A stretch of DNA of 64,000 nt from Pseudomonas sp. LFM046 (GCF_000949385.2 NZ_JYKO02000001.1:5478678-5542677); one strand, 5' to 3'; positions 1 to 7,343 are shown, counted from the stretch's first letter. The notes: generated from the sequence alone by a model not told the origin. Numbers and translations are program-made.

Positions 1-62
1 AGCAGGTATTTGACAACCCGCAGTCGGCACGCTGTAAACAATTCATGTCCAGCAATCGCTAA
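1..62 (+). CDS. C-terminal tail of an ABC transporter ATP-binding protein (partial)
   Basis: Only the last 19 codons and a TAA stop (60..62) are inside the window. The reading frame from base 3 gives a tail containing VFDNPQSARCKQF, which matches the usual C-terminus of HisP/GlnQ-type polar amino-acid ATPases (an FxNPxxxRxxxFL pattern). The binding-protein gene follows 18 bp later on the same strand, so this is most likely the ATPase of the same transporter. No catalytic motif is visible because the rest of the gene is outside the window. Confidence 0.75.
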   Translation, partial: QVFDNPQSARCKQFMSSNR

Positions 63-80
63 AACACGGAGCAAGATCGC

Positions 81-833
81 ATGAAGAACTACAAGAAGAT
101 TCTGCTGGCTGCTGCAGCCACTCTCGCTTTCGGCACCAGCGCCGTTGCCGCCGACAAGCTGAAGATCGGCACCGAAGGCGCCTACCCGCCCTTCAACCTC
201 ATCGACGCCAGCGGCCAGGTCGGCGGCTTCGACGTTGAGATCGCCCAGGCCCTCTGCGCCAAGATGAAGGCCGAGTGCGAAGTGGTCACCTCCGACTGGG
301 ACGGCATCATCCCCGCCCTGAACGCCAAGAAGTTCGACTTCATCGCCGCCTCCATGTCCATCACTGAAGAGCGCAAGCAGGCCGTCGACTTCACCGACCC
401 CTACTACACCAACAAGCTGCAGTTCATCGCTCCGAAAGGCAGTGACTTCAAGACCGACAAGGCCAGCCTGAAAGGCAAGGTGATCGGCGCCCAGCGCGCC
501 ACCATCGCCGGTACCTGGCTGGAGGACAACATGTCCGACGTGGTGGACATCAAGCTCTACGACACCCAGGAAAACGCCTACCTTGACCTGTCCTCCGGCC
601 GCGTCGACGGCGTGCTGGCCGACAAGTTCGTGAACTGGGAATGGCTCAAGAGCGATGCCGGCAAGGACTTCGAGTTCAAGGGCGAGCCGGTGTTCGACAA
701 CGACAAGATCGGCATCGCCGTGCGCAAGGGTGACCCGCTGCGCGAGCGCATCAATGCCGCACTGAAGGAAATCGTCGCTGACGGCACCTACAAGAAGATC
801 AACGACAAGTACTTCCCCTTCAGCATCTACTGA
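81..833 (+). CDS. Polar amino-acid ABC transporter, periplasmic binding protein (HisJ/LAO family)
   Basis: A 250-residue periplasmic protein that captures a cationic or polar amino acid and delivers it to the membrane permeases. Residues 1-23 form a signal peptide (KK, hydrophobic stretch, SAVA cleavage region). The mature part has the SBP family 3 pattern: KIGTEGAYPPFN near the N-terminus, SMSITEERKQAVDFTDPYY in the middle and a C-terminal KKINDKYF. Length is normal for HisJ/ArgT/AotJ. The gene lies between an ATPase tail and two permease genes. Lysine, arginine, ornithine or histidine is the likely ligand class by family; the exact ligand cannot be read from sequence. Confidence 0.93.
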   Translation: MKNYKKILLAAAATLAFGTSAVAADKLKIGTEGAYPPFNLIDASGQVGGFDVEIAQALCAKMKAECEVVTSDWDGIIPALNAKKFDFIAASMSITEERKQAVDFTDPYYTNKLQFIAPKGSDFKTDKASLKGKVIGAQRATIAGTWLEDNMSDVVDIKLYDTQENAYLDLSSGRVDGVLADKFVNWEWLKSDAGKDFEFKGEPVFDNDKIGIAVRKGDPLRERINAALKEIVADGTYKKINDKYFPFSIY

Positions 834-842
834 CCTGCCCGT

Positions 843-868
843 CCGGTGCCGCCCGCTGGCGGCACCGG
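843..868 (+). promoter_or_regulatory. Intercistronic hairpin between binding-protein and permease genes
   Basis: A perfect 11-bp inverted repeat (arms 843-853 and 858-868, 4-base loop) sits 10 bp after the binding-protein stop. No T-run follows, so it is not a standard Rho-independent terminator. In ABC operons such as malEFG, a hairpin in this position protects the upstream mRNA from 3' exonucleases and raises binding protein over permease. That role is inferred here. Confidence 0.6.
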
Positions 869-881
869 CGCCTGAACCCTC

Positions 882-1577
882 ATGAACCTGAACCTCTACG
901 GATTCGGCCCGGCCCTGGCCGCGGGCGCCCTCATGACCATCAAACTGGCGCTGTGCGCGCTGGCGGTGGGCTTGGTGCTCGGTCTGCTTGGTGCACTGGC
1001 CAGGACTTCTTCCATCAAGCCGCTGCAGTGGCTGGGTGGCACCTACTCCACCATCGTGCGCGGTGTGCCCGAGTTGCTCTGGGTACTGCTGATCTACTTC
1101 GGCACGGTCAACCTGATGCATGCCCTGGGTGAATGGTTCGGCAGGCCCGAACTGGAGCTCAATGCCTTCGCCGCCGGCACCATCGCCCTCGGCCTGTGCT
1201 TCGGCTCCTACGCCACCGAGGTCTTTCGCGGCGCCATCCTGGCCATCCCCAAGGGGCATCGCGAAGCCGGCATGGCCCTGGGGCTTTCCAGCGGTCGCAT
1301 CCTCTGGCGAGTGATCCTGCCGCAAATGTGGCGCATCGCCCTGCCGGGCCTGGGCAACCTGTTCATGATCCTGATGAAGGACACCGCACTGGTTTCCGTG
1401 ATCGGCCTCGAAGAGATCATGCGCCGCTCGCAGATCGCCGTAACCGCGAGCAAGCAGCCCTTCACCTTCTTCATGGTTGCCGCCTTCATCTACCTGGGCC
1501 TGACCATCCTCGCGATGATCGGCATGCATTGGCTTGAGAAGCGCGCGGGCCGCGGCTTCAAGCGGAGCGCAGCATGA
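882..1577 (+). CDS. Polar amino-acid ABC transporter permease (HisQ type)
   Basis: A 231-residue inner-membrane permease, one half of the transmembrane channel of the transporter encoded here. Several hydrophobic segments are visible, and the EAA loop that contacts the ATPase lies at about residues 121-150 (IPKGHREAGMALG followed by LPQM). Length is typical for HisQ/ArtQ. The last four bases overlap the next permease gene (ATGA at 1574), which implies translational coupling and a heterodimeric HisQM-type channel. The start at 882 is the first ATG after the intercistronic hairpin. Confidence 0.92.
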   Translation: MNLNLYGFGPALAAGALMTIKLALCALAVGLVLGLLGALARTSSIKPLQWLGGTYSTIVRGVPELLWVLLIYFGTVNLMHALGEWFGRPELELNAFAAGTIALGLCFGSYATEVFRGAILAIPKGHREAGMALGLSSGRILWRVILPQMWRIALPGLGNLFMILMKDTALVSVIGLEEIMRRSQIAVTASKQPFTFFMVAAFIYLGLTILAMIGMHWLEKRAGRGFKRSAA

Positions 1578-2263
1578 ACTGGGAAATCATCCTCAAATAC
1601 CTGCCGCAGCTGGCCCAGGGCGCTGTCCTGACCCTGGAGCTGGTGGCCATCGCGGTGATCGCCGGCCTGATCCTGGCCATTCCCATGGGCATTGCGCGCT
1701 CCTCCAACCACTGGTACGTGCGCGCCCTGCCCTACAGCTACATCTTCTTCTTCCGTGGCACCCCGCTGCTGGTCCAGCTGTTCCTGGTCTACTACGGCCT
1801 GGCGCAGTTCGATGCGGTGCGCAAGGGACCGTTCTGGCCCTACCTGCGCGACCCCTTCTGGTGTGCGGTCATCACCATGACCCTGCACACCGCGGCCTAT
1901 ATCGCCGAGATCCTGCGTGGCGCCATCCAGGCGGTGCCGCCGGGCGAGATCGAAGCGGCGCGGGCCCTGGGCATGTCGCGCTTCCAGGCGTTGTTCTACA
2001 TCATCCTGCCGCGCGCGGCGCGCATCGGCCTGCCGGCCTACAGCAACGAAGTGATCCTGATGGTCAAGGCAAGCGCCCTGGCCAGCACCGTCACCCTGCT
2101 GGAGCTCACCGGCATGTCGCGCACCATCATCGCTCGCACCTACCTGCCGGTGGAGATCTTCTTCGCCGCTGGTGTGTTCTACCTGGTGATCGCCTACGTG
2201 CTGGTGCGGGCCTTCCGCCTGCTCGAGCGCAAGCTGCGGGTAGACGCCCTGCAGGGCCGCTGA
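1574..2263 (+). CDS. Polar amino-acid ABC transporter permease (HisM type)
   Basis: A 229-residue inner-membrane permease, the second channel subunit. The EAA loop is at about residues 120-150 (VPPGEIEAARALGMS then LPRA), and the N-terminal region has FRGTPLLVQL, a conserved motif of the HisM/ArtM family. The start codon overlaps the upstream permease stop. This is the last gene of the transporter operon, and a hairpin follows 10 bp after the stop. Assignment to the polar amino-acid uptake family is firm; the substrate is not. Confidence 0.92.
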   Translation: MNWEIILKYLPQLAQGAVLTLELVAIAVIAGLILAIPMGIARSSNHWYVRALPYSYIFFFRGTPLLVQLFLVYYGLAQFDAVRKGPFWPYLRDPFWCAVITMTLHTAAYIAEILRGAIQAVPPGEIEAARALGMSRFQALFYIILPRAARIGLPAYSNEVILMVKASALASTVTLLELTGMSRTIIARTYLPVEIFFAAGVFYLVIAYVLVRAFRLLERKLRVDALQGR

Positions 2264-2272
2264 TCCATCCCG

Positions 2273-2302
2273 ACCGCTCCTCGTCCCCGGATGAGGAGCG
2301 GT
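2273..2302 (+). terminator. Hairpin after the transporter operon (terminator-like, no T-run)
   Basis: Ten-base arms (2273-2282 and 2293-2302) are perfectly complementary with a 10-base loop, directly after the last permease gene. There is no U-tract, so termination may be Rho-assisted. A TATAAT at 2314-2319 lies just downstream and could be the -10 of the methyltransferase gene, although no good -35 is seen. Confidence 0.5.
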
Positions 2303-2350
2303 TCCGGCGACGCTATAATCGCCGCCCCTGTTCCCCGCCGTTCCGCCAGC

Positions 2351-3565
2351 ATGACCAGCCCCGCGCCCCTCCAAGGCCCGCAATTGCGGGAACGCTTCGA
2401 CGCCCTGGACGACTTCCTGCGTACCCACCAGGACATCTGGCGACCGACGCCCTTCACCGAACTGGAATTGTCCTGGGAAGGCCGCCATCCCGAGCTGGCC
2501 CACTGGCTGCGCCAACGCACGCTGGCCGAGGCGGACGCCATCCACAACCACCCCGAGCAGTTGCCCGCGCCGGCACCTTATCCACAGCTGGCAGAGCAAT
2601 CTGCCGCGCTCAGCAGCATCGGAGAACTGCCGCCCACACGCAGAGGGTCGGTACCGGCGACCTTCACTGTCGACGTCCCGGGCCGCAAATGGCAGCAGAT
2701 AGACGCCTTCGCCAGCCGCCTGGACTTTCGCAGCGCACCCGGCCACTGGCTGGACTGGTGCTCCGGCAAAGGGCACCTGGGCCGCCGGCTCGCCCATGAC
2801 GGCACGGCACTGACCTGCATTGAACTGGACCCGCAACTGGTCGCCAGCGGGCAACAGCTCAGCCAGCGCCTGGGCCTCGCTGCCGAGCACCGCGAACAGG
2901 ACGCCCTGGCCGCCAGCGCCGCGCAGCACCTCGACACCACGCACACCCCGGTGGCCCTGCATGCCTGCGGCGACCTCCACGTGCGCCTGCTGCAGCTGGC
3001 CAGCGCCGCCGGCTGCCGCCAGCTCGCCGTGGCGCCGTGCTGTTACAACCGCATCCAGACGCCGGACTACCAGCCGCTTTCAGCGGCGGCCAAGGCTTCC
3101 ACGCTGCACCTCAGCCTGGCCGACCTGCGCCTGCCACTCAGTGAAACCGTCACCGCCGGGGCTCGCGTCCGGCGCCAGCGCGACCAGTCCATGGCCCGCC
3201 GCCTGGCCTTCGACCTGCTGCAACGGGAGCTGCGCGGCCAGGACCACTACCTGCCCGTCCCCTCCCTGCCCACCAGCTGGCTGGACAAGCCATTCGCCCA
3301 GTACTGCCACGACCTCTGCGCGCTGAAAGGGCTCCCCGCCCCGGCGGAACGCGACTGGGACATGCTGGAAGCAGCGGGTCGGCTGCGCCTCGCCACGGTG
3401 CGCAACCTGGAGCTGCCCCGCAGCCTGTTCCGCCGACCGCTGGAACTCTGGCTGCTGCTGGATCGGGCGCTGTTCCTCGAGGAACAGGGCTACCGCGTGA
3501 ACCTGGGCACCTTCTGCCCGCCCCAGCTCACCCCTCGCAATATCCTGCTGCTGGCCGAGCGCTGA
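2351..3565 (+). CDS. SAM-dependent methyltransferase, METTL25-like
   Basis: A 404-residue cytosolic protein with a class I SAM-binding core: motif I LDWCSGKGHLGRRL at about 133-147, an acidic SAM-ribose residue in CIELD (155-159), then HACGDLH (204-210) and APCCYNRI (228-235). The HACGDL and CCYN pair is typical of the METTL25/Methyltransf_32 family, whose substrates are mostly unknown. The ATG at 2351 was chosen over an upstream in-frame ATG at 2291, which lies inside the preceding hairpin. Family membership is confident; substrate is unknown. Confidence 0.85.
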   Translation: MTSPAPLQGPQLRERFDALDDFLRTHQDIWRPTPFTELELSWEGRHPELAHWLRQRTLAEADAIHNHPEQLPAPAPYPQLAEQSAALSSIGELPPTRRGSVPATFTVDVPGRKWQQIDAFASRLDFRSAPGHWLDWCSGKGHLGRRLAHDGTALTCIELDPQLVASGQQLSQRLGLAAEHREQDALAASAAQHLDTTHTPVALHACGDLHVRLLQLASAAGCRQLAVAPCCYNRIQTPDYQPLSAAAKASTLHLSLADLRLPLSETVTAGARVRRQRDQSMARRLAFDLLQRELRGQDHYLPVPSLPTSWLDKPFAQYCHDLCALKGLPAPAERDWDMLEAAGRLRLATVRNLELPRSLFRRPLELWLLLDRALFLEEQGYRVNLGTFCPPQLTPRNILLLAER

Positions 3566-3567
3566 AC

Positions 3568-3769
3568 TTACCCACAGAGCCTGTGGATAACTTTGTTGAT
3601 GAAATTTGGGCAACCCATCGCAAGGCCTTGCCCTGCGCGCCTCACCAAGACTGCCCATTTTTTGGACAACCCAAGAAAACCAAATAGAAACAGCAGGTTG
3701 AGGAATTCCGAGAAACACCGCACAAAACGCAAGAACGGCAGCCCCGGAATTGAGCTCCATTGTGAATAA
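3568..3769. promoter_or_regulatory. Cluster of DnaA-box-like sites
   Basis: Within the stretch between the methyltransferase stop and tRNA-Thr are TTACCCACA (3568-3576, one mismatch to TTATNCACA), a perfect TTATCCACA on the minus strand (3582-3590) and TTATTCACA on the minus strand (3761-3769). The first two form an imperfect palindrome separated by five bases. DnaA binding is inferred from the consensus only. The remainder of 3566-3817 shows no coding signal. Confidence 0.4.
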
Positions 3770-3817
3770 GCTTCCTGTCGCTGATAAGAAAACTGCTAGG
3801 CGTCTACCGCGCAAAGG

Positions 3818-3845
3818 TTTACTCGCCACGCCCAATCGCTATAAT
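3818..3845 (+). promoter_or_regulatory. Promoter of tRNA-Thr
   Basis: A -35-like TTTACT (3818-3823) and a perfect TATAAT (3840-3845) are separated by 16 bp, and the tRNA begins 14 bp downstream. Position and spacing fit a sigma-70 tRNA promoter. Confidence 0.65.
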
Positions 3846-3859
3846 GGCGACCCCTTCTG

Positions 3860-3937
<78 letters not shown>

Positions 3938-3943
3938 CAAAAC

Positions 3944-3977
3944 AAGGGCTTGCAGCGATGCAGGCCCTTCGTTTTTC
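3944..3977 (+). terminator. Rho-independent terminator of tRNA-Thr
   Basis: An AAGGGC/GCCCTT outer stem with an inner TTGCA/TGCAG-type stem is followed by a T-run (3972-3976). Related hairpins follow the other two attachment-site copies. Confidence 0.8.
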
Positions 3978-3983
3978 TGGCTT

Positions 3984-4005
3984 ACGTAAAATTCGACGTA
4001 AAATT
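3984..4005 (+). repeat. Paired 10-bp direct repeats beside attachment site 1 (possible integrase arm sites)
   Basis: ACGTAAAATT occurs at 3984-3993 and again at 3996-4005, a 12-bp period. The same arrangement with one substitution follows attachment copy 2 (5831-5852). Short direct repeats close to a tRNA core site resemble the arm-type binding sites of tyrosine integrases. The role is inferred. Confidence 0.5.
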
Positions 4006-4010
4006 ACCCG

Positions 4011-4805
4011 CTAGAGCAGAGCCCCAAGCGGGTCAGCCTCCCAGTTCATGATCACCAGTTCGCCAGTGACAGTGGCCTTGCCTTGGCGATGGTTGGTGTT
4101 GCTGTACCGGATCTCCAATTCCTCCAGGTGAAAACCCTCGAACACCTGCCGGATCTCCGGATGGTCATTGATGCTGACCATCACCCTCCCCTTGCAGCGC
4201 CGCATGAAGTCGGCCATCAGCTCGTAGTTCTTGAAGGGGAAGTCCACACCGTAGCCCTCGGTCTGCCAATACGGCGGGTCCATGTAGTGGAAGGTGTGCG
4301 ACCGGTCGTAGCGCTCGGCGCACTCTAGCCAGGGCAGGCTCTCGACATAAGTACCGGACAGCCGCTGCCAAGCCGCGGAGAGGTTCTCCTCAATGCGCAG
4401 CAGGTTGATGGCCGGGCCGGTGGTAGCCGTGCCGAAGGTCTGCCCGGACACCTTGCCACCGAAGGCGTGGTGCTGCAGGTAGAAGAAACGGGCGGCGCGC
4501 TGGATGTCGGTCAGGGTTTCGGGGCGGGTCATCTTCTGCCACTCGAAGATCTGGCGACTGGAGAGGGCCCACTTGAACTGACGCACGAACTCCTCGAGGT
4601 GGTTCTGCACCACTCGGTAGAGGCACACCAGGTCGCCGTTGATGTCGTTCAGCACCTCAACGGGAGCCGGCATCGGGCGTAGGAAGAAGAGCGCAGCGCC
4701 GCCGGCAAAGACCTCGACGTAGCACTCATGGGGCGGGAACAGCGGGATGAGACGGTCGGCCAGGCGGCGCTTGCCGCCCATCCAGGGAACGATCGGATTG
4801 GTCAT
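4011..4805 (-). CDS. Phage-type DNA adenine methylase (D12/Dam class)
   Basis: A 264-residue N6-adenine DNA methyltransferase. Visible motifs are the N-terminal SAM motif PWMGGKRRL (7-15), VEVFAGGAALF (30-40), VLNDINGDL (51-59) and the catalytic DPPYW (176-180). This order places it in the D12 class, which includes Dam and many phage enzymes. The ATG at 4805 was preferred because the protein then starts just before the first motif; a GTG at 4850 is possible. No restriction endonuclease is adjacent, so it is an orphan phage-derived modification gene. Target sequence unknown. Confidence 0.88.
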   Translation of the reverse strand: MTNPIVPWMGGKRRLADRLIPLFPPHECYVEVFAGGAALFFLRPMPAPVEVLNDINGDLVCLYRVVQNHLEEFVRQFKWALSSRQIFEWQKMTRPETLTDIQRAARFFYLQHHAFGGKVSGQTFGTATTGPAINLLRIEENLSAAWQRLSGTYVESLPWLECAERYDRSHTFHYMDPPYWQTEGYGVDFPFKNYELMADFMRRCKGRVMVSINDHPEIRQVFEGFHLEELEIRYSNTNHRQGKATVTGELVIMNWEADPLGALL

Positions 4806-4910
4806 TTTGTGCAAGCCTTTACTGTATAAATATCCAGTTGTTAGACTCACCGCGCTTCGTGCACGAGGCGGGGAGCCTTGGCTGGGCTTGCAGGTACGGT
4901 CTGCGGGTTC

Positions 4911-4950
4911 AGCGGCCGGCCCGGGTGCTGGAACACTAGGGCCGGCCGCT
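4911..4950. repeat. Perfect 12-bp inverted repeat between dam-like gene and small ORF
   Basis: Arms 4911-4922 and 4939-4950 are exact reverse complements, very GC-rich, with a 16-base loop. The repeat lies between the divergent methylase and small-ORF genes. It could be a protein-binding palindrome or an mRNA hairpin in the leader of the small ORF. No T-run is present. Confidence 0.5.
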
Positions 4951-5006
4951 CCTCTTCTAGGGTGCAGGGATGGAGGTTGCTGGGCAGCTTGCGGCTGCGC
5001 TCAGAG

Positions 5007-5018
5007 TTGAACGTTCAA
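5007..5018. promoter_or_regulatory. 12-bp palindrome before the small phage-like ORF
   Basis: TTGAACGTTCAA is a perfect palindrome that abuts the Shine-Dalgarno-like AAGGGGG (5017-5023) of the ORF starting at 5028. It is the right size for a dimeric repressor operator. No regulator gene is identified nearby. Confidence 0.35.
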
Positions 5019-5027
5019 GGGGGCACT

Positions 5028-5285
5028 ATGAGGTACATCAGCATCCAGTCGATGATATCCGTCAGGAGCCGGCAGCATGACTTCATCCTGACGCCTTCCA
5101 CCGCTGAGGATCTGGCCGGCTTCGCGCTTATGCTGCTGGTCGACGAGCTGGGCACCGAGGGCGCTCGCCTCTATCTACGCAAGCGATTCGCCGAGTACCG
5201 ACCCGACTACAGAGGCATAGGGCGCGATGAACGCCCAGCCAGGAAGAACGAGGCCGACCGCCGAGGGGGCCACTCTAACCGCTGA
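5028..5285 (+). CDS. Small phage-like protein of unknown function
   Basis: An 85-residue protein starting at ATG 5028, four bases after a strong purine tract. Residues 28-50 are hydrophobic and acidic (AGFALMLLVDELG), and the C-terminal third is very basic and arginine-rich. I do not recognise a family. It lies in the first relic element between the Dam-type methylase and the GrlR-like gene. Small ORFs of this kind are common in Pseudomonas prophages, but no function can be assigned. A longer reading from 4878 is possible but has no ribosome-binding site. Confidence 0.5.
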   Translation: MRYISIQSMISVRSRQHDFILTPSTAEDLAGFALMLLVDELGTEGARLYLRKRFAEYRPDYRGIGRDERPARKNEADRRGGHSNR

Positions 5286-5403
5286 CTTCCCTGTCGTCGG
5301 ACCGCCAGCTAGAGGTCGTCCGACACAAACGCATAGGCTGTGTGCAATTTGCCATCACCTATGCGCTAACATCGGGACTCCTTCATCAAGCAGGAGCAAC
5401 GCA

Positions 5404-5739
5404 ATGTCACAGGGTATTTTTCACGTGCGATTCCAATCCAACCTCGCAGATTTCGGCGAAGGCTTGGTGGTAGTCAAGGACGGCAGCGTTAACGGAGGCG
5501 ATGGTCATTTCCTGTACCGAGGGACGCTCTCTGCAGAAAGCGGCCCCGTAAGCGGGCAGTTGTCTGTTGATAAATGGCGCACAGGCAACCACTCCGTGGT
5601 TAACCTTGATCACTTCAAGCTCAATGTCCAAGGCGCCATCGACTACGTGCAGGGCACCCTGTCCCTCCAAGGCCAAGTCGAGAACGCACCGCACCTCAGC
5701 ATTTCAATCAGCGGCCAAAAGGTTGCAGATGCCGTTTGA
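5404..5739 (+). CDS. GrlR-like regulatory protein
   Basis: A 111-residue cytosolic protein resembling the GrlR family, best known as negative regulators of type III secretion in attaching-and-effacing E. coli. Visible features are the opening GIFHVRFQSNLADFGEG, VVKDGSVNGGD, FLYRGTL and a repetitive beta-strand pattern, fitting the small lipocalin-like barrel of that family. The ATG at 5404 follows AGGAGCAAC, a good ribosome-binding site. The stop codon (5737-5739) runs into the second attachment-site copy. No type III secretion genes are nearby, so the partner is unknown. Confidence 0.65.
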   Translation: MSQGIFHVRFQSNLADFGEGLVVVKDGSVNGGDGHFLYRGTLSAESGPVSGQLSVDKWRTGNHSVVNLDHFKLNVQGAIDYVQGTLSLQGQVENAPHLSISISGQKVADAV

Positions 5740-5825
5740 CTTGTAATTAATAGGTGCCGGGTTCAATTCGTAGTCCCGGCACCATAAAAACAAGGCCTCG
5801 CAGCGATGCGGGGTCTTTGTTTTTT
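5738..5825 (+). repeat. Attachment-site copy 2 with terminator-like hairpin (degenerate)
   Basis: Bases 5738-5786 repeat the tRNA-Thr 3' half with several substitutions (TAATTAATAGG for TAATCAGTAGG, TTCAATTCGTAG for TTCGACTCCTGG). Bases 5792-5825 repeat the hairpin and T-run that follow the other copies, with two transitions that leave G-U pairs in the RNA stem. There is no tRNA 5' half. It marks an internal boundary between two stacked elements. Confidence 0.75.
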
Positions 5826-5830
5826 GTCAG

Positions 5831-5852
5831 ACGTACAATTGAACGTACAAAA
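5831..5852 (+). repeat. Paired direct repeats beside attachment site 2
   Basis: ACGTACAATT (5831-5840) and ACGTACAAAA (5843-5852) start 12 bp apart, the same geometry as the pair after attachment copy 1. They are candidate integrase arm sites of the second element. Confidence 0.45.
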
Positions 5853-5950
5853 CCCTGTCTGCCATGATGCACTTGCCTGCACCAGGAGCAGGAGCAAAGC
5901 GATCTCGGCGCGCGAGCGCCCGCCCCCCGTGGATGACTGTGAGGACTCAA

Positions 5951-6685
5951 ATGGAAGTCAGCGCTTGGTACCTTGATTGGAAATTTTGGTCCGCAGTCGT
6001 TGCATGGCTCAGCTTCACAATGAATGTCGCGCCATGGTTCATCCGAAAAGCTAAAGGCACCACTCTAAGAATCTCCCCCCTTCATTCAATTTCGCTCAGC
6101 CATAAAATTGGAATCACCAACTTACAATGGCATTTGAAATTCGAGAATGATGGCGGATCAACACTCAATGTAGAACGGGTCTACCTAGATATTTCCAGCG
6201 ACAAAGGGCAGATTCGGATCCCAGCATTTTCTTATTTTGAAAAGAACCCTGCTGACCAAACAGTCTTCGCCGGATTAAGGCTAAAGCCAGGTGAGATCTG
6301 GCAAGGATTTTTATGGTTCAACGAAGATCTTGCGCGTGAGCAATACCGGGAGCTGCGACTCATAGAGGCGGAGACGCGGGCGGAGCTCAATAGAGGGCGA
6401 GCCCAATTCCCCGATCGACCAGTGCAGGTGATCGGCCCTCAGCTTCTCGCAAGAATTAACCAGTTCTTTGAGAGCACCTTCAAACTTACCGCAACCGAAT
6501 ACCAAGTTAGTGTTACGGCCGAGTGTAAAGAGCGGGTTTTCTCATACCCTGGCTATAGATTCACCCTCTATGAGGGCGACATCTCCGAACTCCGCTCACA
6601 CACTATCCGCTATTTGAGTGGAGACGGTGTTAGTTGGTATTCGGATACCAGTACTTGGATGAGCGTGACGGCCCGAAAGAACTAA
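5951..6685 (+). CDS. Membrane-anchored protein of unknown function
   Basis: A 244-residue protein. The ATG at 5951 is preceded by GAGGA with 5-bp spacing; in-frame ATGs at 5933 and 5864 lack one. A single hydrophobic segment lies at about residues 10-30 (WKFWSAVVAWLSFTMNVAP), followed by basic residues and a soluble domain rich in predicted beta strands (FENDGGSTLNVERVYLDIS). I recognise no family. Base composition is lower in GC than the surrounding core genes, consistent with acquisition. It opens the second relic element just after attachment copy 2. Confidence 0.6.
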   Translation: MEVSAWYLDWKFWSAVVAWLSFTMNVAPWFIRKAKGTTLRISPLHSISLSHKIGITNLQWHLKFENDGGSTLNVERVYLDISSDKGQIRIPAFSYFEKNPADQTVFAGLRLKPGEIWQGFLWFNEDLAREQYRELRLIEAETRAELNRGRAQFPDRPVQVIGPQLLARINQFFESTFKLTATEYQVSVTAECKERVFSYPGYRFTLYEGDISELRSHTIRYLSGDGVSWYSDTSTWMSVTARKN

Positions 6686-6803
6686 AGCGGCTGGCACACT
6701 ATCGACACCGCTTTCAGTTCCCGCTCGTAGCCGAGCCGCGGCCGGCGCTCCGTCATTAGCGCCGGAGCCGTCACATCGAACCGTTCTATAGGAAACCTGC
6801 GCC

Positions 6804-7310
6804 ATGACAGTAATCCAGGCTTGCGGAATATCCCCTCGCCTCTCTCTGACACCTCTTCGCGTCGATGACATCGACGACATTCAGGCCCTTGGCGATGACG
6901 CTCAAGTGTTTGAGCATATTCCTGAGATACCAATCCCTTTTGATGCTAGGCAGTGGGTAGGCAGAACCCTATCAAATCAGGAGAACTACATTTGCCACGT
7001 AGTTCGGCTGAAGGGATCAGGAATCCCTATTGGTTACGTTCAGATCAACCGTCGTCGGAACTTGGACCTGCAGCTAGGATACTGGCTTGGCCAACAGCAC
7101 TGGGGTTCACACTACGGTCTTGAGGCTGCTGCTCAGGCACTGATTCTGTTTCATTCTCACGGAGGACGAGGTGCAATTTTCGCTGCCGCGCACCCTAAAA
7201 ATATTGCCTCGATCCGCATCCTGGCCCACCTCGGCTTCAAGTCATGCGAAACCACCGCGCCTCTAGCCGACATACCAATTGGAATGATTGATCATGTTAT
7301 GACTCTTTGA
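6804..7310 (+). CDS. GNAT-family N-acetyltransferase (RimJ/RimL type)
   Basis: A 168-residue cytosolic acyltransferase. The N-terminal LSLTPLRVDDIDDIQALGDD is the RimJ/RimL opening. The central LGYWLGQQHWGSHYGLEAA corresponds to the acetyl-CoA binding region, and HPKNIASIRILAHLGF is the C-terminal signature (N-x-AS-x-R-x-L-x-x-LGF). Substrate cannot be predicted; members acetylate ribosomal proteins, antibiotics or small amines. It sits in the accessory region and has AT-richer codons than the core. A short inverted repeat (6742-6749/6758-6765) lies in the leader. Confidence 0.85.
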   Translation: MTVIQACGISPRLSLTPLRVDDIDDIQALGDDAQVFEHIPEIPIPFDARQWVGRTLSNQENYICHVVRLKGSGIPIGYVQINRRRNLDLQLGYWLGQQHWGSHYGLEAAAQALILFHSHGGRGAIFAAAHPKNIASIRILAHLGFKSCETTAPLADIPIGMIDHVMTL

Positions 7311-7343
7311 GTCATAGAGTGCCTTGCCACTGAGGCAGTAGTG

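Noticed and set aside
5738..5786. Third tRNA gene
   Set aside because: Degenerate 3' half only, with substitutions in the anticodon and T arms and no 5' half.
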